Virus record (IMG/VR): IMGVR_UViG_3300031933_000067
Location: 1 to 23,083 of that record
Length of the DNA stretch: 23,083 nt
Origin: a virus
Direction: 5' to 3' (one strand)
Shown here: positions 1-9,000 of the stretch, in pieces
How the letters are laid out: the number at the start of each line of letters is the position of its first letter
How positions within the stretch are numbered: position 1 is the stretch's first letter
Translations under genes and position numbers: made by a program
Notes under the pieces: generated by a model
The model's input: only the letters and a program-made list of their open reading frames with translations
What the model was told of the DNA's origin: nothing
The model's database searches: none

Positions 1-181
1 TAAATGTGCCATCTGCATTGCTTAATCCGCTGTGTATAACCTCACCACTTAAGCGGTCTATAATCATAAACCGCTTTTGTGCTGGCGCGTTTTCCACATA
101 CAAAGTACCCCCAATTAAAGCAAAGGGCTGTTCAACAACCCCTAACTCAAATATTGCAGGGCCAATTAATTCATAGGCCAT
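1..181 (-). CDS. Partial tail-tip/fibre protein, N-terminal 60 residues, cut by window edge
   Basis: This reading frame starts with ATG at 181-179 and stays open to the left edge, so only about 60 residues are visible. The start overlaps the stop of the preceding gene in a TAATG junction, as at many other junctions here. The peptide begins MAYELIGPAIFELG and later reads MIIDRLSGEVIHSGLSNADG. A short beta strand followed by SGEV and a NADGTF turn resembles the start of a carboxypeptidase-regulatory-like (transthyretin-type) beta-sandwich, a fold common in phage tail tip and fibre proteins. A similar element is predicted in the 349-residue protein two genes upstream. Its place at the end of the tail block fits a tip or fibre component. 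The role is inferred, and the C-terminal part that would decide it lies outside the window. Confidence 0.7.
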   Translation of the reverse strand, partial: MAYELIGPAIFELGVVEQPFALIGGTLYVENAPAQKRFMIIDRLSGEVIHSGLSNADGTF

Positions 182-1089
182 TATAAAACATCCCAATCGT
201 TAAGAAGTATTACGCCTTTGTTGTAAGCTGTATCAGCTACACAAGGCAAAGCAGCGCACTGAAACCCATTGATAGCTTCTATACCATCCATATGTAACTC
301 CATTAGATTTTTATTCCATGAGGCAAAATAAAACAAACCAGGTAGCTTCCCGTAATCAACATTAAAACCTGTTGTTCCATCGGCTTCTTGAGAAACAATA
401 TACCCCTCAGATAATATTAATGGATTTTCGTTATTAATATTAACGTCTGTGAATGTGTAACCTATTGCACCTGGGCTTAATATCGTGCATTTTACCCCTT
501 GCTGATTGTAAATTTTTAAATTAGAAGTTCTATTGTTATACCCTTGGGAGTTTCTTATATCCGCATCTATAAGGGTTCCTCTGTAACTTGAAGATTTATT
601 TGAGCTAAATTGATTTGCATTTATTTCTGATGGGGTCAAATAAAAAACGTTAGGATCGTTTTCGGTAAATGGTATTATATCTCCACAAAAAAAAGCGTAG
701 TTAAAATTTATAATTTCATTGCTTTGTGAGATTATAAAATAAAATCTTTTACTATCTCCTATTAAGTTAAAATAATCACCAGCAAAATTAATAAAATAAT
801 AACAACTCTGAATGGTGTTAACCGGTGTGTCTATATCACTATAAGATTGTGCTGCTTCAAATTTTAGGTAGGTTGTATCGCCGTCCTCTTTTGTTATTTT
901 TAAACAGCTTTGAGATCCTGTGTTGGCTACTACAAATGACTTGTTTGGGCTGGCTAAATCTTCAAATAGCAGTGTCCAGCCAAATTTATCCACCAGCGCA
1001 TCCTTTAACACTTCAAAAGTGCCTTGTGCTTTATCGGTAAAATCTACACCGGCGTAGTCGGTTTGTCTTAGTAGTGTTGGTATAGCCAT
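181..1089 (-). CDS. Putative tail-tip/fibre-associated protein, 302 aa, family not recognised
   Basis: The 302-residue protein starts at an ATG preceded by a purine-rich AAGGGGAAG leader. It follows the upstream gene by 11 bases and shares a TAATG overlap with the next one. It has no signal peptide or membrane segment. The N-terminal part (about residues 1-75) begins MAIPTLLRQTDYAG and looks compact and mixed alpha/beta. The middle (about 85-200) is rich in Asn, Ser, Tyr and Phe, with many short strands. The end contains the segment GKLPGLFYFASWNKNLMELH. Asn/Ser/aromatic-rich beta proteins at this position are usually receptor-facing tail parts, so a tip or fibre role is likely but inferred. 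The middle of the gene is clearly AT-richer than its surroundings (about 27% G+C over 601-840 by hand count), as is common in variable host-range segments. Confidence 0.75.
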   Translation of the reverse strand: MAIPTLLRQTDYAGVDFTDKAQGTFEVLKDALVDKFGWTLLFEDLASPNKSFVVANTGSQSCLKITKEDGDTTYLKFEAAQSYSDIDTPVNTIQSCYYFINFAGDYFNLIGDSKRFYFIISQSNEIINFNYAFFCGDIIPFTENDPNVFYLTPSEINANQFSSNKSSSYRGTLIDADIRNSQGYNNRTSNLKIYNQQGVKCTILSPGAIGYTFTDVNINNENPLILSEGYIVSQEADGTTGFNVDYGKLPGLFYFASWNKNLMELHMDGIEAINGFQCAALPCVADTAYNKGVILLNDWDVL

Positions 1090-1100
1090 TATGCTTCCCC

Positions 1101-2150
1101 TTATGCTATTGGTGTTGGTGTTACGTAACCTTCAATTTCAGGTTTTAGTAATCTTTCTGATTGATAAATAACTGAGCCGTCATTAATACTTACATTTTGC
1201 TCGGCTGTCCATATTGGTTCTGCTTGGCCTGTGTTACCGGCTTGGGTTGCTTTGTAAATATACCCGTTAGGTGTGGTTGGGTGTACTACATCGCCAATAA
1301 CTTTAGCTGTGCTTGCGCTCCATGGTAAACCATAGTCTTGCATGGTATGTATTAGTACAGGCCCGTTGTATTCACCAACGTTAACAGAGTAATCGCCGCT
1401 AATATCGCTTTGCCCATAACCTAACACTGCTGGCGTTTCATTCGCGCTAGTGACAACCACTTTTGATGTGTGAGGCTGATCTTCTAGCGTTACTTTTCCT
1501 GAAACAATTAAACCCACCGGTTCTTCTGAAATAGCCAGTGTTATTAATTTTTTTATTATGTATTTTCCAAAATCAGTAAATGTGGTTCTGCCATAAAAAG
1601 CGCCATAGGCTATATGCTTGGCATTACCAACTTCATTTATCATTAATACCTGCCTCAAGCCATCTAGCGTCCATGCTTCTGAATAATTAATATTGCCGTA
1701 TGAATATTGGAAAGCTGCACCGCTAACAATAATATCAGTGTTTTCTTTTCCTGCATTACTACCATTAGGAAAGTTAAAGCTTATTGGTAAGTTAATTGAA
1801 GTCCCGTAACCTTCATTTGCTTTTATTGTGCTTGTAAGGCCAAGCGCTGTCTCAAGTACGTTGTCATTATAAATAGACTCCATGTATCCATCTACTGGAA
1901 CGTCTGAGTAAGTTCCACTTATTACAGGTGTTCCTGAATTTAATTTCGCCAACAACATTGAGGCTGAATTTTGTGTGCAAGTTAACCGAGGGCATACAAT
2001 TAAATCATAACCATTTAAAAGCGAGTTATCAGCCAGTGCATCAGATTGAGATATAATTGTTACTGTATGCCCAAAACTAACAATTACATCATAAACATCT
2101 AAAGCAGCTCTATCGCTAACATCAAAGGTGATCATTAGTATATTCGCCAT
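1101..2150 (-). CDS. Putative tail protein: Rossmann-like N-terminus, beta-sandwich, carbohydrate-binding-like C-terminus
   Basis: The protein has 349 residues. Residues 1-205 alternate hydrophobic strands and helices (ILMITFD near the start, YDLIVCPR near 48, TPVISGTYSD near 74) and resemble a Rossmannoid or glutamine-amidotransferase-like fold. I see no complete catalytic triad. Residues 213-270 (GLIVSGKVTLEDQ, then DISGDYSVNV) look like a carboxypeptidase-regulatory-like beta-sandwich. Residues 277-331 carry WSASTAKVIGDVV, NGYIYKATQAGNTG, EPIW and DGSVIYQ. This matches a small aromatic module frequent in phage tail proteins and related in style to chitin/carbohydrate-binding modules. The start overlaps the previous stop as TAATG. 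The architecture suggests a surface-exposed tail tip or fibre part that touches host glycans. The domain calls come from reading the sequence by eye. Confidence 0.75.
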   Translation of the reverse strand: MANILMITFDVSDRAALDVYDVIVSFGHTVTIISQSDALADNSLLNGYDLIVCPRLTCTQNSASMLLAKLNSGTPVISGTYSDVPVDGYMESIYNDNVLETALGLTSTIKANEGYGTSINLPISFNFPNGSNAGKENTDIIVSGAAFQYSYGNINYSEAWTLDGLRQVLMINEVGNAKHIAYGAFYGRTTFTDFGKYIIKKLITLAISEEPVGLIVSGKVTLEDQPHTSKVVVTSANETPAVLGYGQSDISGDYSVNVGEYNGPVLIHTMQDYGLPWSASTAKVIGDVVHPTTPNGYIYKATQAGNTGQAEPIWTAEQNVSINDGSVIYQSERLLKPEIEGYVTPTPIA

Positions 2151-5100
2151 TAGTTCGCATCCCCTCTTATTTCTACATCAATGCTGTCTACCACTTCTGT
2201 TAGCTGGCCGCTTTGCACTGTGCGTATTATCCACATGTTTTCTTCGCCTGAGTCGGTGTTAAAGCGAATTATATTACCTGTTACCCAGCCTGAGCCAAAA
2301 CCGTTAAAGTCCATTACCCAATAAGGATTGCTTGTTGCTGGGTTTATTGGTGCTACGTTGGTTGAGTTTATGTTTATGTTTTGCAGCACTACACCTAGTG
2401 TTTCTTCAATTACTTCTACGGTTGAAAAGCTGGTAAATCTAATCATCCAGCGCCCAGCTACCGAATCTTTATTGTTAATTTGAATAGGGTAGTTAACATC
2501 ATCGTATTGAGCGGTAATAGGATCGGCGTCTGGTTCGTCTTTCCAATCATTAAATGTTTGCTGGCTAAATAGGTTGTAATAACGTGCACCTACATCACCC
2601 CACACTAATGCACTTGCAATGCGGGTTTCGTTTGCTGGATAGTCGCGGGTTAATGGCGCTGATAAGCTTAGTAAGCCGGTTACTTGTGCGTCAGTACATA
2701 AAACCATATCTTCTACACGATCAACCACCTGATACGGCCCTGTCATTGCATCGCCGTTTCTATCAATTAACGATAGCGGATCTGCAAAGGTAATGGTTCC
2801 TGCTTCTTTATCGGCTGTGTATTGATTAAAAGCAAGTCTTTCACCGTTTACGTCTATTACTTCTACGTAAGATTGTTTTTCTCTTGATAGAGTAATTGTT
2901 TGCCCTGCTGCTGGGGTGCCTATTATGTCGGTTGTTTCTTCATGAAAAATAACCAAGTGACGGCCTGAGTCAAAAACAGGAACCTTACCATTAGGCGGTA
3001 ATCTTACAGGGTTTAATCCAAGTAGTTTAGGATCAAGTGGTAATGTGGTTTCTGCTACTGCATCGTATTTAATGGTTGTGGGGTTTACTACAGTTGTAAA
3101 TTCAACATACACGGCACCGGTTTCGGTATCTACAAAACTAGTAGCTGTGTTTATGTCGGTACCGGTAAATTCACCGTTAGCATTTGTGGTGGCTAAAAAA
3201 GTACCGTTAACGGTTGTGTAGCGTAAAATTAATGACGATGTTGTTAAATCGGTTGCTGAGGTTCTAAACGCCACCGCTGTTACGCCTGTATCGCCGCCGG
3301 TGTAATCTGCAAAAATAGATTTAAAAAATACATTTAACTCACCTAGCGTATTTGCATAAGGCTGCATTTCTATTTGGCCTAGTTTGTAATTAATAGTGCC
3401 TACCTGTGTGCCATTAAAGTTTAAAATGTTACCGCTTTGCGATTTAAATTGCTTTAGGTTATCGGTGATGGTTTTGTAATCTACAGAAAACAGCACTTCA
3501 CCCACAATGCTAGGTAGGGTATTTATTTTTAAAGTAGAAATATCAGCGGCAATTTTTGTTTCGTTGTAAGCGTTAGGGTATGGCCCAGGTGCGCCGGTTG
3601 AATAATCAATACTATTAAAAGTATCAGGAACAAACTTAGGGCGCGCTACTAATTGAAATTTACCAAGCCCAATATGTTCATTTACCATTATTGTAGGTAT
3701 GTTTAATGTAATAATCCCTTGCGCGGTTACTGTGCCATAAATTTTAGCGTCTACCGCTCTTGAGGTTACAAGTGTGCCTTGCTTGGTGCCATATAAAACC
3801 CATGTTGTAGGTGCTTCATATAGTTTTTTACCGCTAGTTGCTGTAAATGTAATTGCTATACTTTCTGGTACTACAGTAAAGCCTAAATCACATGTGTAGG
3901 TATAGAAAAACCCTTCTAACTCGCCACCAGCAACAAAAGTAGGGTTAGTTAGGGTTTCTGTGTAGCTGCTGTCGCCTGGTACAGGTTCATCAGCATAGTT
4001 ATAAGTAATATTAAAAGTGTTTTTAGTTGCGCTATCAAAATTTGGTAAATAAGGATTATGTGAGCCAAATTGCTTTATAAACATTTTACCATTTAGTAAG
4101 TCAACATTAGCTTTAAGACCCATTGTAGCGCTTTCAAATTCATTGTTTGCGTCTAGTGTTATTGTTTGTATTTCACCGGAACCTACGGTTTCATAAGTAA
4201 CCTCAAAGCCTGCATTGGCTATGTATTTATTGCCTAAGTCAACTTCAAGATAGTAATCGGTTTGCGTAGCCGATTGCTCTATAAAGTCTGTAATGTAGTC
4301 TTTAGAACCCCAGCTAAATATAACAAGGGAGCCTAGGTCGGGGTTTGCGCCAAGCGTTACACTTATAGTTGCGGTGCCATCGCCGTTATCGCTAATTAAT
4401 CCAGCGCCTATTGTGGCGTCTTGCCCCATTGTGCCATCGTTATTTGCAGCTATGCGATACCATCGACCACCTGAGCGGTAATCTATGTAAGCGCCTGGCG
4501 CTGTAGGAACTGGTGCAACATTTTGAATAAAAACTACCCCTTGGTTTTCTTGGGTTATTTTTACTTGTTTGGTAAATTGTATTTCAGAATTAACAACAAC
4601 CGCTGGTTGGTAGTATGGTAATGCGCCATCTACATAATTTTGTGTGTATGTTCCTGCTTTGTAGTCTATAAAACCTCTAAACTCCCCATTAGATAAAACT
4701 ATGTTTCCATTGCCATCGTCATTTAACTGTCCAAGCCTAAACGTGTTAGGCACTACTGGAGTTGGTAGTGTGTTTATAGTGGTGGCTGAGGTTGCCAATC
4801 CTCTTATCTCCCCAGCATCAGGGCTTGGTATTAATATTTCACCTTGTGCCAGCGCATCAACATTAATTATTGGTGTTTGCTTTGTTGAGGCGGGTACTAT
4901 TTGTTCATAAATACTGTCTACGGTAACGGTTAAGTCTCCGGCGCTTGCGGCTGTTTTTAGGTTTTTGGTACCGTAAAATTTAGCGGCGTCAGCTACTTGA
5001 GTTGCAAATGTTTGAGCTGTGTCGGGTAGGGCCCCATCAGGGTTAAAGGTGCTGCCTTTAAAGTTATGAATTAATGGTTGTTCTATTTCAGCAATAATGC

Positions 5101-5647
5101 GGCGGCGTGTGTAGTCTACCCGTAAATAACTTAGGGTTACTATTTGGTGCTCAATATTGGCTATTCTAACGTACTGCTCTATAGCGCCTTCTTTAATAAG
5201 GTATACACCGCCTACGTCTGGTATTTGCTCGGTTTCTCTTTGTAGCCACGTTACCGCTTTTGAACCCTCAATGTTATTACCGTATAGATAGAATGGGGCT
5301 TCGTAGCTTGCAATAACATACGACTCAATATCGTTTTGAGCGCCTATACGTTTATCGTTAGGGTCATTAGTAAAAAATAGCAACGCGCTTACCTTGGGAT
5401 CATCCGGTATTTTTCTGAGCATGGCATGTGCACCATAGTAAATATCGCGGTTATCCGTATTAATAACGGGAAATACTTTACGCAAAGCAACGTCACCACT
5501 TACAGTATCAATACGTGAAATGTCAGGGAATAAGTTATTAACCGCTCCGTCTACCACTCGGTTACTTGTTCTGCGTCCGCCGCCACTGTCGTTATCGGTG
5601 TTGTCTTGCGCTTGAAATAAAACTATGTCGTTGTTAGTAATTGCCAT
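2150..5647 (-). CDS. Large virion tail-tip/baseplate-hub protein, 1165 aa
   Basis: This is the second-largest gene and follows the tape measure gene with one small gene between, where long-tailed phages encode the tail tip or central fibre. The 1165-residue product is soluble, has no signal peptide, and is rich in beta strands, Thr, Asn and Gly. An N-terminal segment includes RTSNRVVDGAVNNLFPDISR (residues 26-45) and DNRDIYYGAHAMLRK. The centre holds repeated beta-sandwich-like stretches, for example VTYETVGSGEIQTITLDA and FNITYNYADEPVPG. The last 190 residues contain WGDVGARYYNLFSQQTFNDW and end in an acidic tail. I see no protease or peptidoglycan-hydrolase signature and no resemblance to lambda gpJ. 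Both ends use TAATG overlaps, implying coupled translation. Virion tip function is inferred from size, composition and position. Confidence 0.8.
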   Translation of the reverse strand: MAITNNDIVLFQAQDNTDNDSGGGRRTSNRVVDGAVNNLFPDISRIDTVSGDVALRKVFPVINTDNRDIYYGAHAMLRKIPDDPKVSALLFFTNDPNDKRIGAQNDIESYVIASYEAPFYLYGNNIEGSKAVTWLQRETEQIPDVGGVYLIKEGAIEQYVRIANIEHQIVTLSYLRVDYTRRRIIAEIEQPLIHNFKGSTFNPDGALPDTAQTFATQVADAAKFYGTKNLKTAASAGDLTVTVDSIYEQIVPASTKQTPIINVDALAQGEILIPSPDAGEIRGLATSATTINTLPTPVVPNTFRLGQLNDDGNGNIVLSNGEFRGFIDYKAGTYTQNYVDGALPYYQPAVVVNSEIQFTKQVKITQENQGVVFIQNVAPVPTAPGAYIDYRSGGRWYRIAANNDGTMGQDATIGAGLISDNGDGTATISVTLGANPDLGSLVIFSWGSKDYITDFIEQSATQTDYYLEVDLGNKYIANAGFEVTYETVGSGEIQTITLDANNEFESATMGLKANVDLLNGKMFIKQFGSHNPYLPNFDSATKNTFNITYNYADEPVPGDSSYTETLTNPTFVAGGELEGFFYTYTCDLGFTVVPESIAITFTATSGKKLYEAPTTWVLYGTKQGTLVTSRAVDAKIYGTVTAQGIITLNIPTIMVNEHIGLGKFQLVARPKFVPDTFNSIDYSTGAPGPYPNAYNETKIAADISTLKINTLPSIVGEVLFSVDYKTITDNLKQFKSQSGNILNFNGTQVGTINYKLGQIEMQPYANTLGELNVFFKSIFADYTGGDTGVTAVAFRTSATDLTTSSLILRYTTVNGTFLATTNANGEFTGTDINTATSFVDTETGAVYVEFTTVVNPTTIKYDAVAETTLPLDPKLLGLNPVRLPPNGKVPVFDSGRHLVIFHEETTDIIGTPAAGQTITLSREKQSYVEVIDVNGERLAFNQYTADKEAGTITFADPLSLIDRNGDAMTGPYQVVDRVEDMVLCTDAQVTGLLSLSAPLTRDYPANETRIASALVWGDVGARYYNLFSQQTFNDWKDEPDADPITAQYDDVNYPIQINNKDSVAGRWMIRFTSFSTVEVIEETLGVVLQNININSTNVAPINPATSNPYWVMDFNGFGSGWVTGNIIRFNTDSGEENMWIIRTVQSGQLTEVVDSIDVEIRGDAN

Positions 5648-6051
5648 TATATGTTGCTCTCTACTTCGTAAAATCTAAGGGTTATATTTGCCATGTAAGC
5701 AGTGTCGGGCGCTGCATATTGCCGCCTAAGTAGTTTACCCTCTATGGGGCTGGCTTTGTCTCTGGCAAACACTACGCTGTAAATTGTACCGTCTGCCATG
5801 GTTAGTTGGTATTTTTTACCTGGTACTGAGGCTTTAGCATGAAGCGCCTTAAATTCGCCCTTGGTAATCCAAACATCAGCGCCGCCTTGCAAGGTAATTG
5901 GCATACCCTTTATTAAAGTAGACTCACTTATAATAAGCGAGCCTCCCAGCGTTCTTTTAACGTCTTGCGTTACCGGTGTAAAGTCAAATTCATCTACCCA
6001 CTCAAGCGAGTCCGGTATGTTTATTGACTCTGTTTCGTCTGTTAAAATCAT
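5647..6051 (-). CDS. Small tail protein directly after tape measure (candidate distal-tail component)
   Basis: The 134-residue protein is joined to both neighbours by TAATG overlaps. It is predominantly beta. Recognisable stretches are INIPDSLEWVDEFDFTPV (residues 10-27), a central GMPITLQGGADVWITKGEF and a final MANITLRFYEV. The LEWVDEFDFTPVTQDVKRTLGGSLII pattern looks like a small barrel that could sit on the tail tube end. The position immediately downstream of the tape measure gene is where siphoviruses encode distal tail (Dit-type) or lambda gpM-type proteins. I do not recognise the family with certainty. The tail-component call rests on synteny and fold style, and it could be a different tip adaptor. 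Confidence 0.75.
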   Translation of the reverse strand: MILTDETESINIPDSLEWVDEFDFTPVTQDVKRTLGGSLIISESTLIKGMPITLQGGADVWITKGEFKALHAKASVPGKKYQLTMADGTIYSVVFARDKASPIEGKLLRRQYAAPDTAYMANITLRFYEVESNI

Positions 6052-9000
6052 TAATTATCGCCTTGGTTTGATACTTGGCCCATACTTTCAAAAACATCAA
6101 GCAGTGCGTTTACGTCTTTTTGTCCTTGCAAGCCAATTTCAGTAGTAAAGCCGGTTGTTCTAATTTCAACAATATATCTTATTTCTTGCGGTTGTCCTAT
6201 TTGTGGTGTTGGTTGTGTTTGCGTTAGTGTTGGTGTGTACTCAACCACTGGTTGCCTTGTAGGTGCTTGATTTTGCTTAGCTTTTTGCTGAGCCTTTTCT
6301 TTTTCAAGCTCTTGTTTTTCTTGCTTAATTTCGTTTAATTCAGAGTCGCGCAATACTTTTAATTGACTCATGGCGCGCTTTAAGTCTTTTTGTGCTTGCT
6401 CGTTACCAGCGGCAACACTTTGATCGTATAACGACTGTAGGTTATTTAACTCATTTTGGTATTTACGCTTAACTATATCTGCGCTATTACCTAATAATTC
6501 ATCGTAACGGTCTTGAACGCTACTTGCTACGTCTTGTGCGGCATCGCCCAGCTCTAAAAACGAACGTCTTAGGCCGTCTATTTGCGAGCGAATACCAGAT
6601 AGTTGCGATTCATCAAGCGTTCTTAGGTTGTACTGCACTAAGCCAGCAACACGATTTACATCACCCAGCGTTACTGAGCTGTCACTTAACTGTTTTGTGT
6701 AGTTTCTTAGCGCTAATGTTTCGTCAATTATTTGTTTTTCACGCTTAAACCCTTCGTTATAAGCCTGGGCTAAACCTTTCCACCAAGTGCTACTTACCTT
6801 GTTGTTTTGGTAAATCATATCACCCAATTCACCAAGGCGATCTTTTAGTTTTTCGGTAGAATCATTAGTAAAGTCAAACTGTTGATCTAGCTTTTGATAA
6901 GCATCGGCCATTAAGTTTACAGCTTGGGTAGCGCCTTTAACCGCTCTTGTTTGGTCAATAGCGGCTTGGTTTACGTCACGCAGTGAATTACCGGTTGCTC
7001 TGGCTACTGCCGCCAAATCGCCATGCTCTTTTTGTAACTGGCGTATATTCTCTGCGGTTACTTTAACTTGCTTACCGGCTTCTTTTTGTTGCTGCACAAA
7101 ATTAGTGGTGGCAACACCAGCCCCGTCTATTGCCGTGGCTAGGCCAAGTGAGGCTTTTTCTTCCTCGGTAAGTAGCGGTATTATCTCTCGCAACATAGAC
7201 GCGGTAAGCGCTTTTTTAGTGTTGTACTCTGCAAGGTTAATGGTGTTGTTTTTTAGCTGGCGATCTAACTCGTCTAGGCGGTCTTTGTATTCACGCGCTT
7301 TAATAGCCGCATTAGCCATAGTAACGGTTGAAAGTTCCTGCTGCTGCGTAGATTCCTTTTGAGCTCGTGTAAGCTTATTTAACGAGTCCACCAGCGATAG
7401 TTGTGCTTTCTGCTCTTCACTAAGTAAAGGTAGCACACGGTTAATTACAGCCTCTAATTTAGCCTTTTCCGATTCGTACTCACCAACTTTTAATTTTCCG
7501 CTTGCGTAGTCTGCGTTTAACTGGTTTAGTTTTTCGCTGTACTTTTGCGCTGTGTTTATAATTGTTTCTGAGGTTTGGTTGTCAACTTCCTTTTTGGCCG
7601 TTAAATCAGCTTGTGCTTGCGCTTGGTCTTTATAAAGACTAGTTAGGTTATTTTGTATTTGCTCGTAACCCTGCCCTGTGTTTATAGCAATGCGTAAGTT
7701 TGTTTCTTGGGCTTCAATTTCCTTGTTAATATTTTTAAGGGCTATTTCATATTCACCCTGCCCCTGCGCTGCTTGCTTTGCAGCCTCAATAACACTTTGC
7801 AATACATCGTAAGTGCTTTGCTGGCTTTCCTTATTTAACTTAACAGCCTCAGTTTGATCAGTTACCGCTTTTGTTTGGGCCTTGGTTGCCTCGGTTACTT
7901 TTTTTACCTCAACGCCATTATCAGTTAAAAACTTAGTTAAGGCGCTTACCTCTTGCCCTGCTTCTTTGTTTCGTTGGTTTAATACTTTTTGCTCTCGGTG
8001 GTTTCTAAGTATTGAAGCGGTTAGTTGTGCATATAACTCGTCTTGCCCTTCCTGGTAGCCTACTTTTTTAATAATTAAATCAATAGCGGCCTTTTCATCT
8101 TTAGATAGCGCCTTTACACCATCAGTATATTTTACTATTGCCGTATCTAAATCAGCATACGCGGCTGACATTTCGCCGGCTGCTATTTTTTGTGCGTTCT
8201 CAAGCTCTTTAATGTTTTTAGCCATTGAAGAAACAGACTTTTCAACACGCCCTTCAAGCTTTGCTATTTCTTCATCAGTAGCACCAAAAAATGTTTGAAT
8301 TTCTAAATTTAAAACAGATAAGCCGGTTGCCATGGTATCAATTAAAATCTCAATACCATTAAATGCCTTAGAAACATTACCTATTGCAGTGTCTATTAAA
8401 CTAAAACCACCGGTTAAGTCACTTACAGCCCCACCCAAATTAATTAGGGATCCAACACCTTCAGCGGCTCCTACGCTAAAATCAACTAACGCATTTGCGG
8501 CTTTTGTTATTGCAGCTTCATTATCTTGAAAAGCTTTTACAAACCCATCTAATACAACTTGCGTTTCATCGGTAAGGGTTTCACCTATTCTCGCTTTAAA
8601 AGCTGTTAGCGCCGCTGTAGCTCGGTTTATTTCAGAGTTTTGATTAGCCCAAAACTTTGCAGCCTCTTTTAAGTGGTAGTTTCCATCTTCAAACGCCTTG
8701 TTAGATATTTCAAGGGCGCGGTTAATGTTACCTATTTGCCCTGTCATTGTTCCTAGCGTTTGCACTGTTTCAATACTGGTAACACCAAAATTAGCTAAAA
8801 CATCAGTTACCGATCCACCTTTCTTTTCTATCGAGTCTAAACCCTTTAAAAAATCAACAAATATCTTTTCTGAATTAGTACCAAAGTTTTTTTGTAGCTC
8901 TTCAGCGGTTTGACCGGTTACTTTTTGCAACTCGATCATTGCATCGCCGCCCTTTTTAACAGACGACTCTATAATTTGGAATGTTCTAGCAAAGGTTGAT

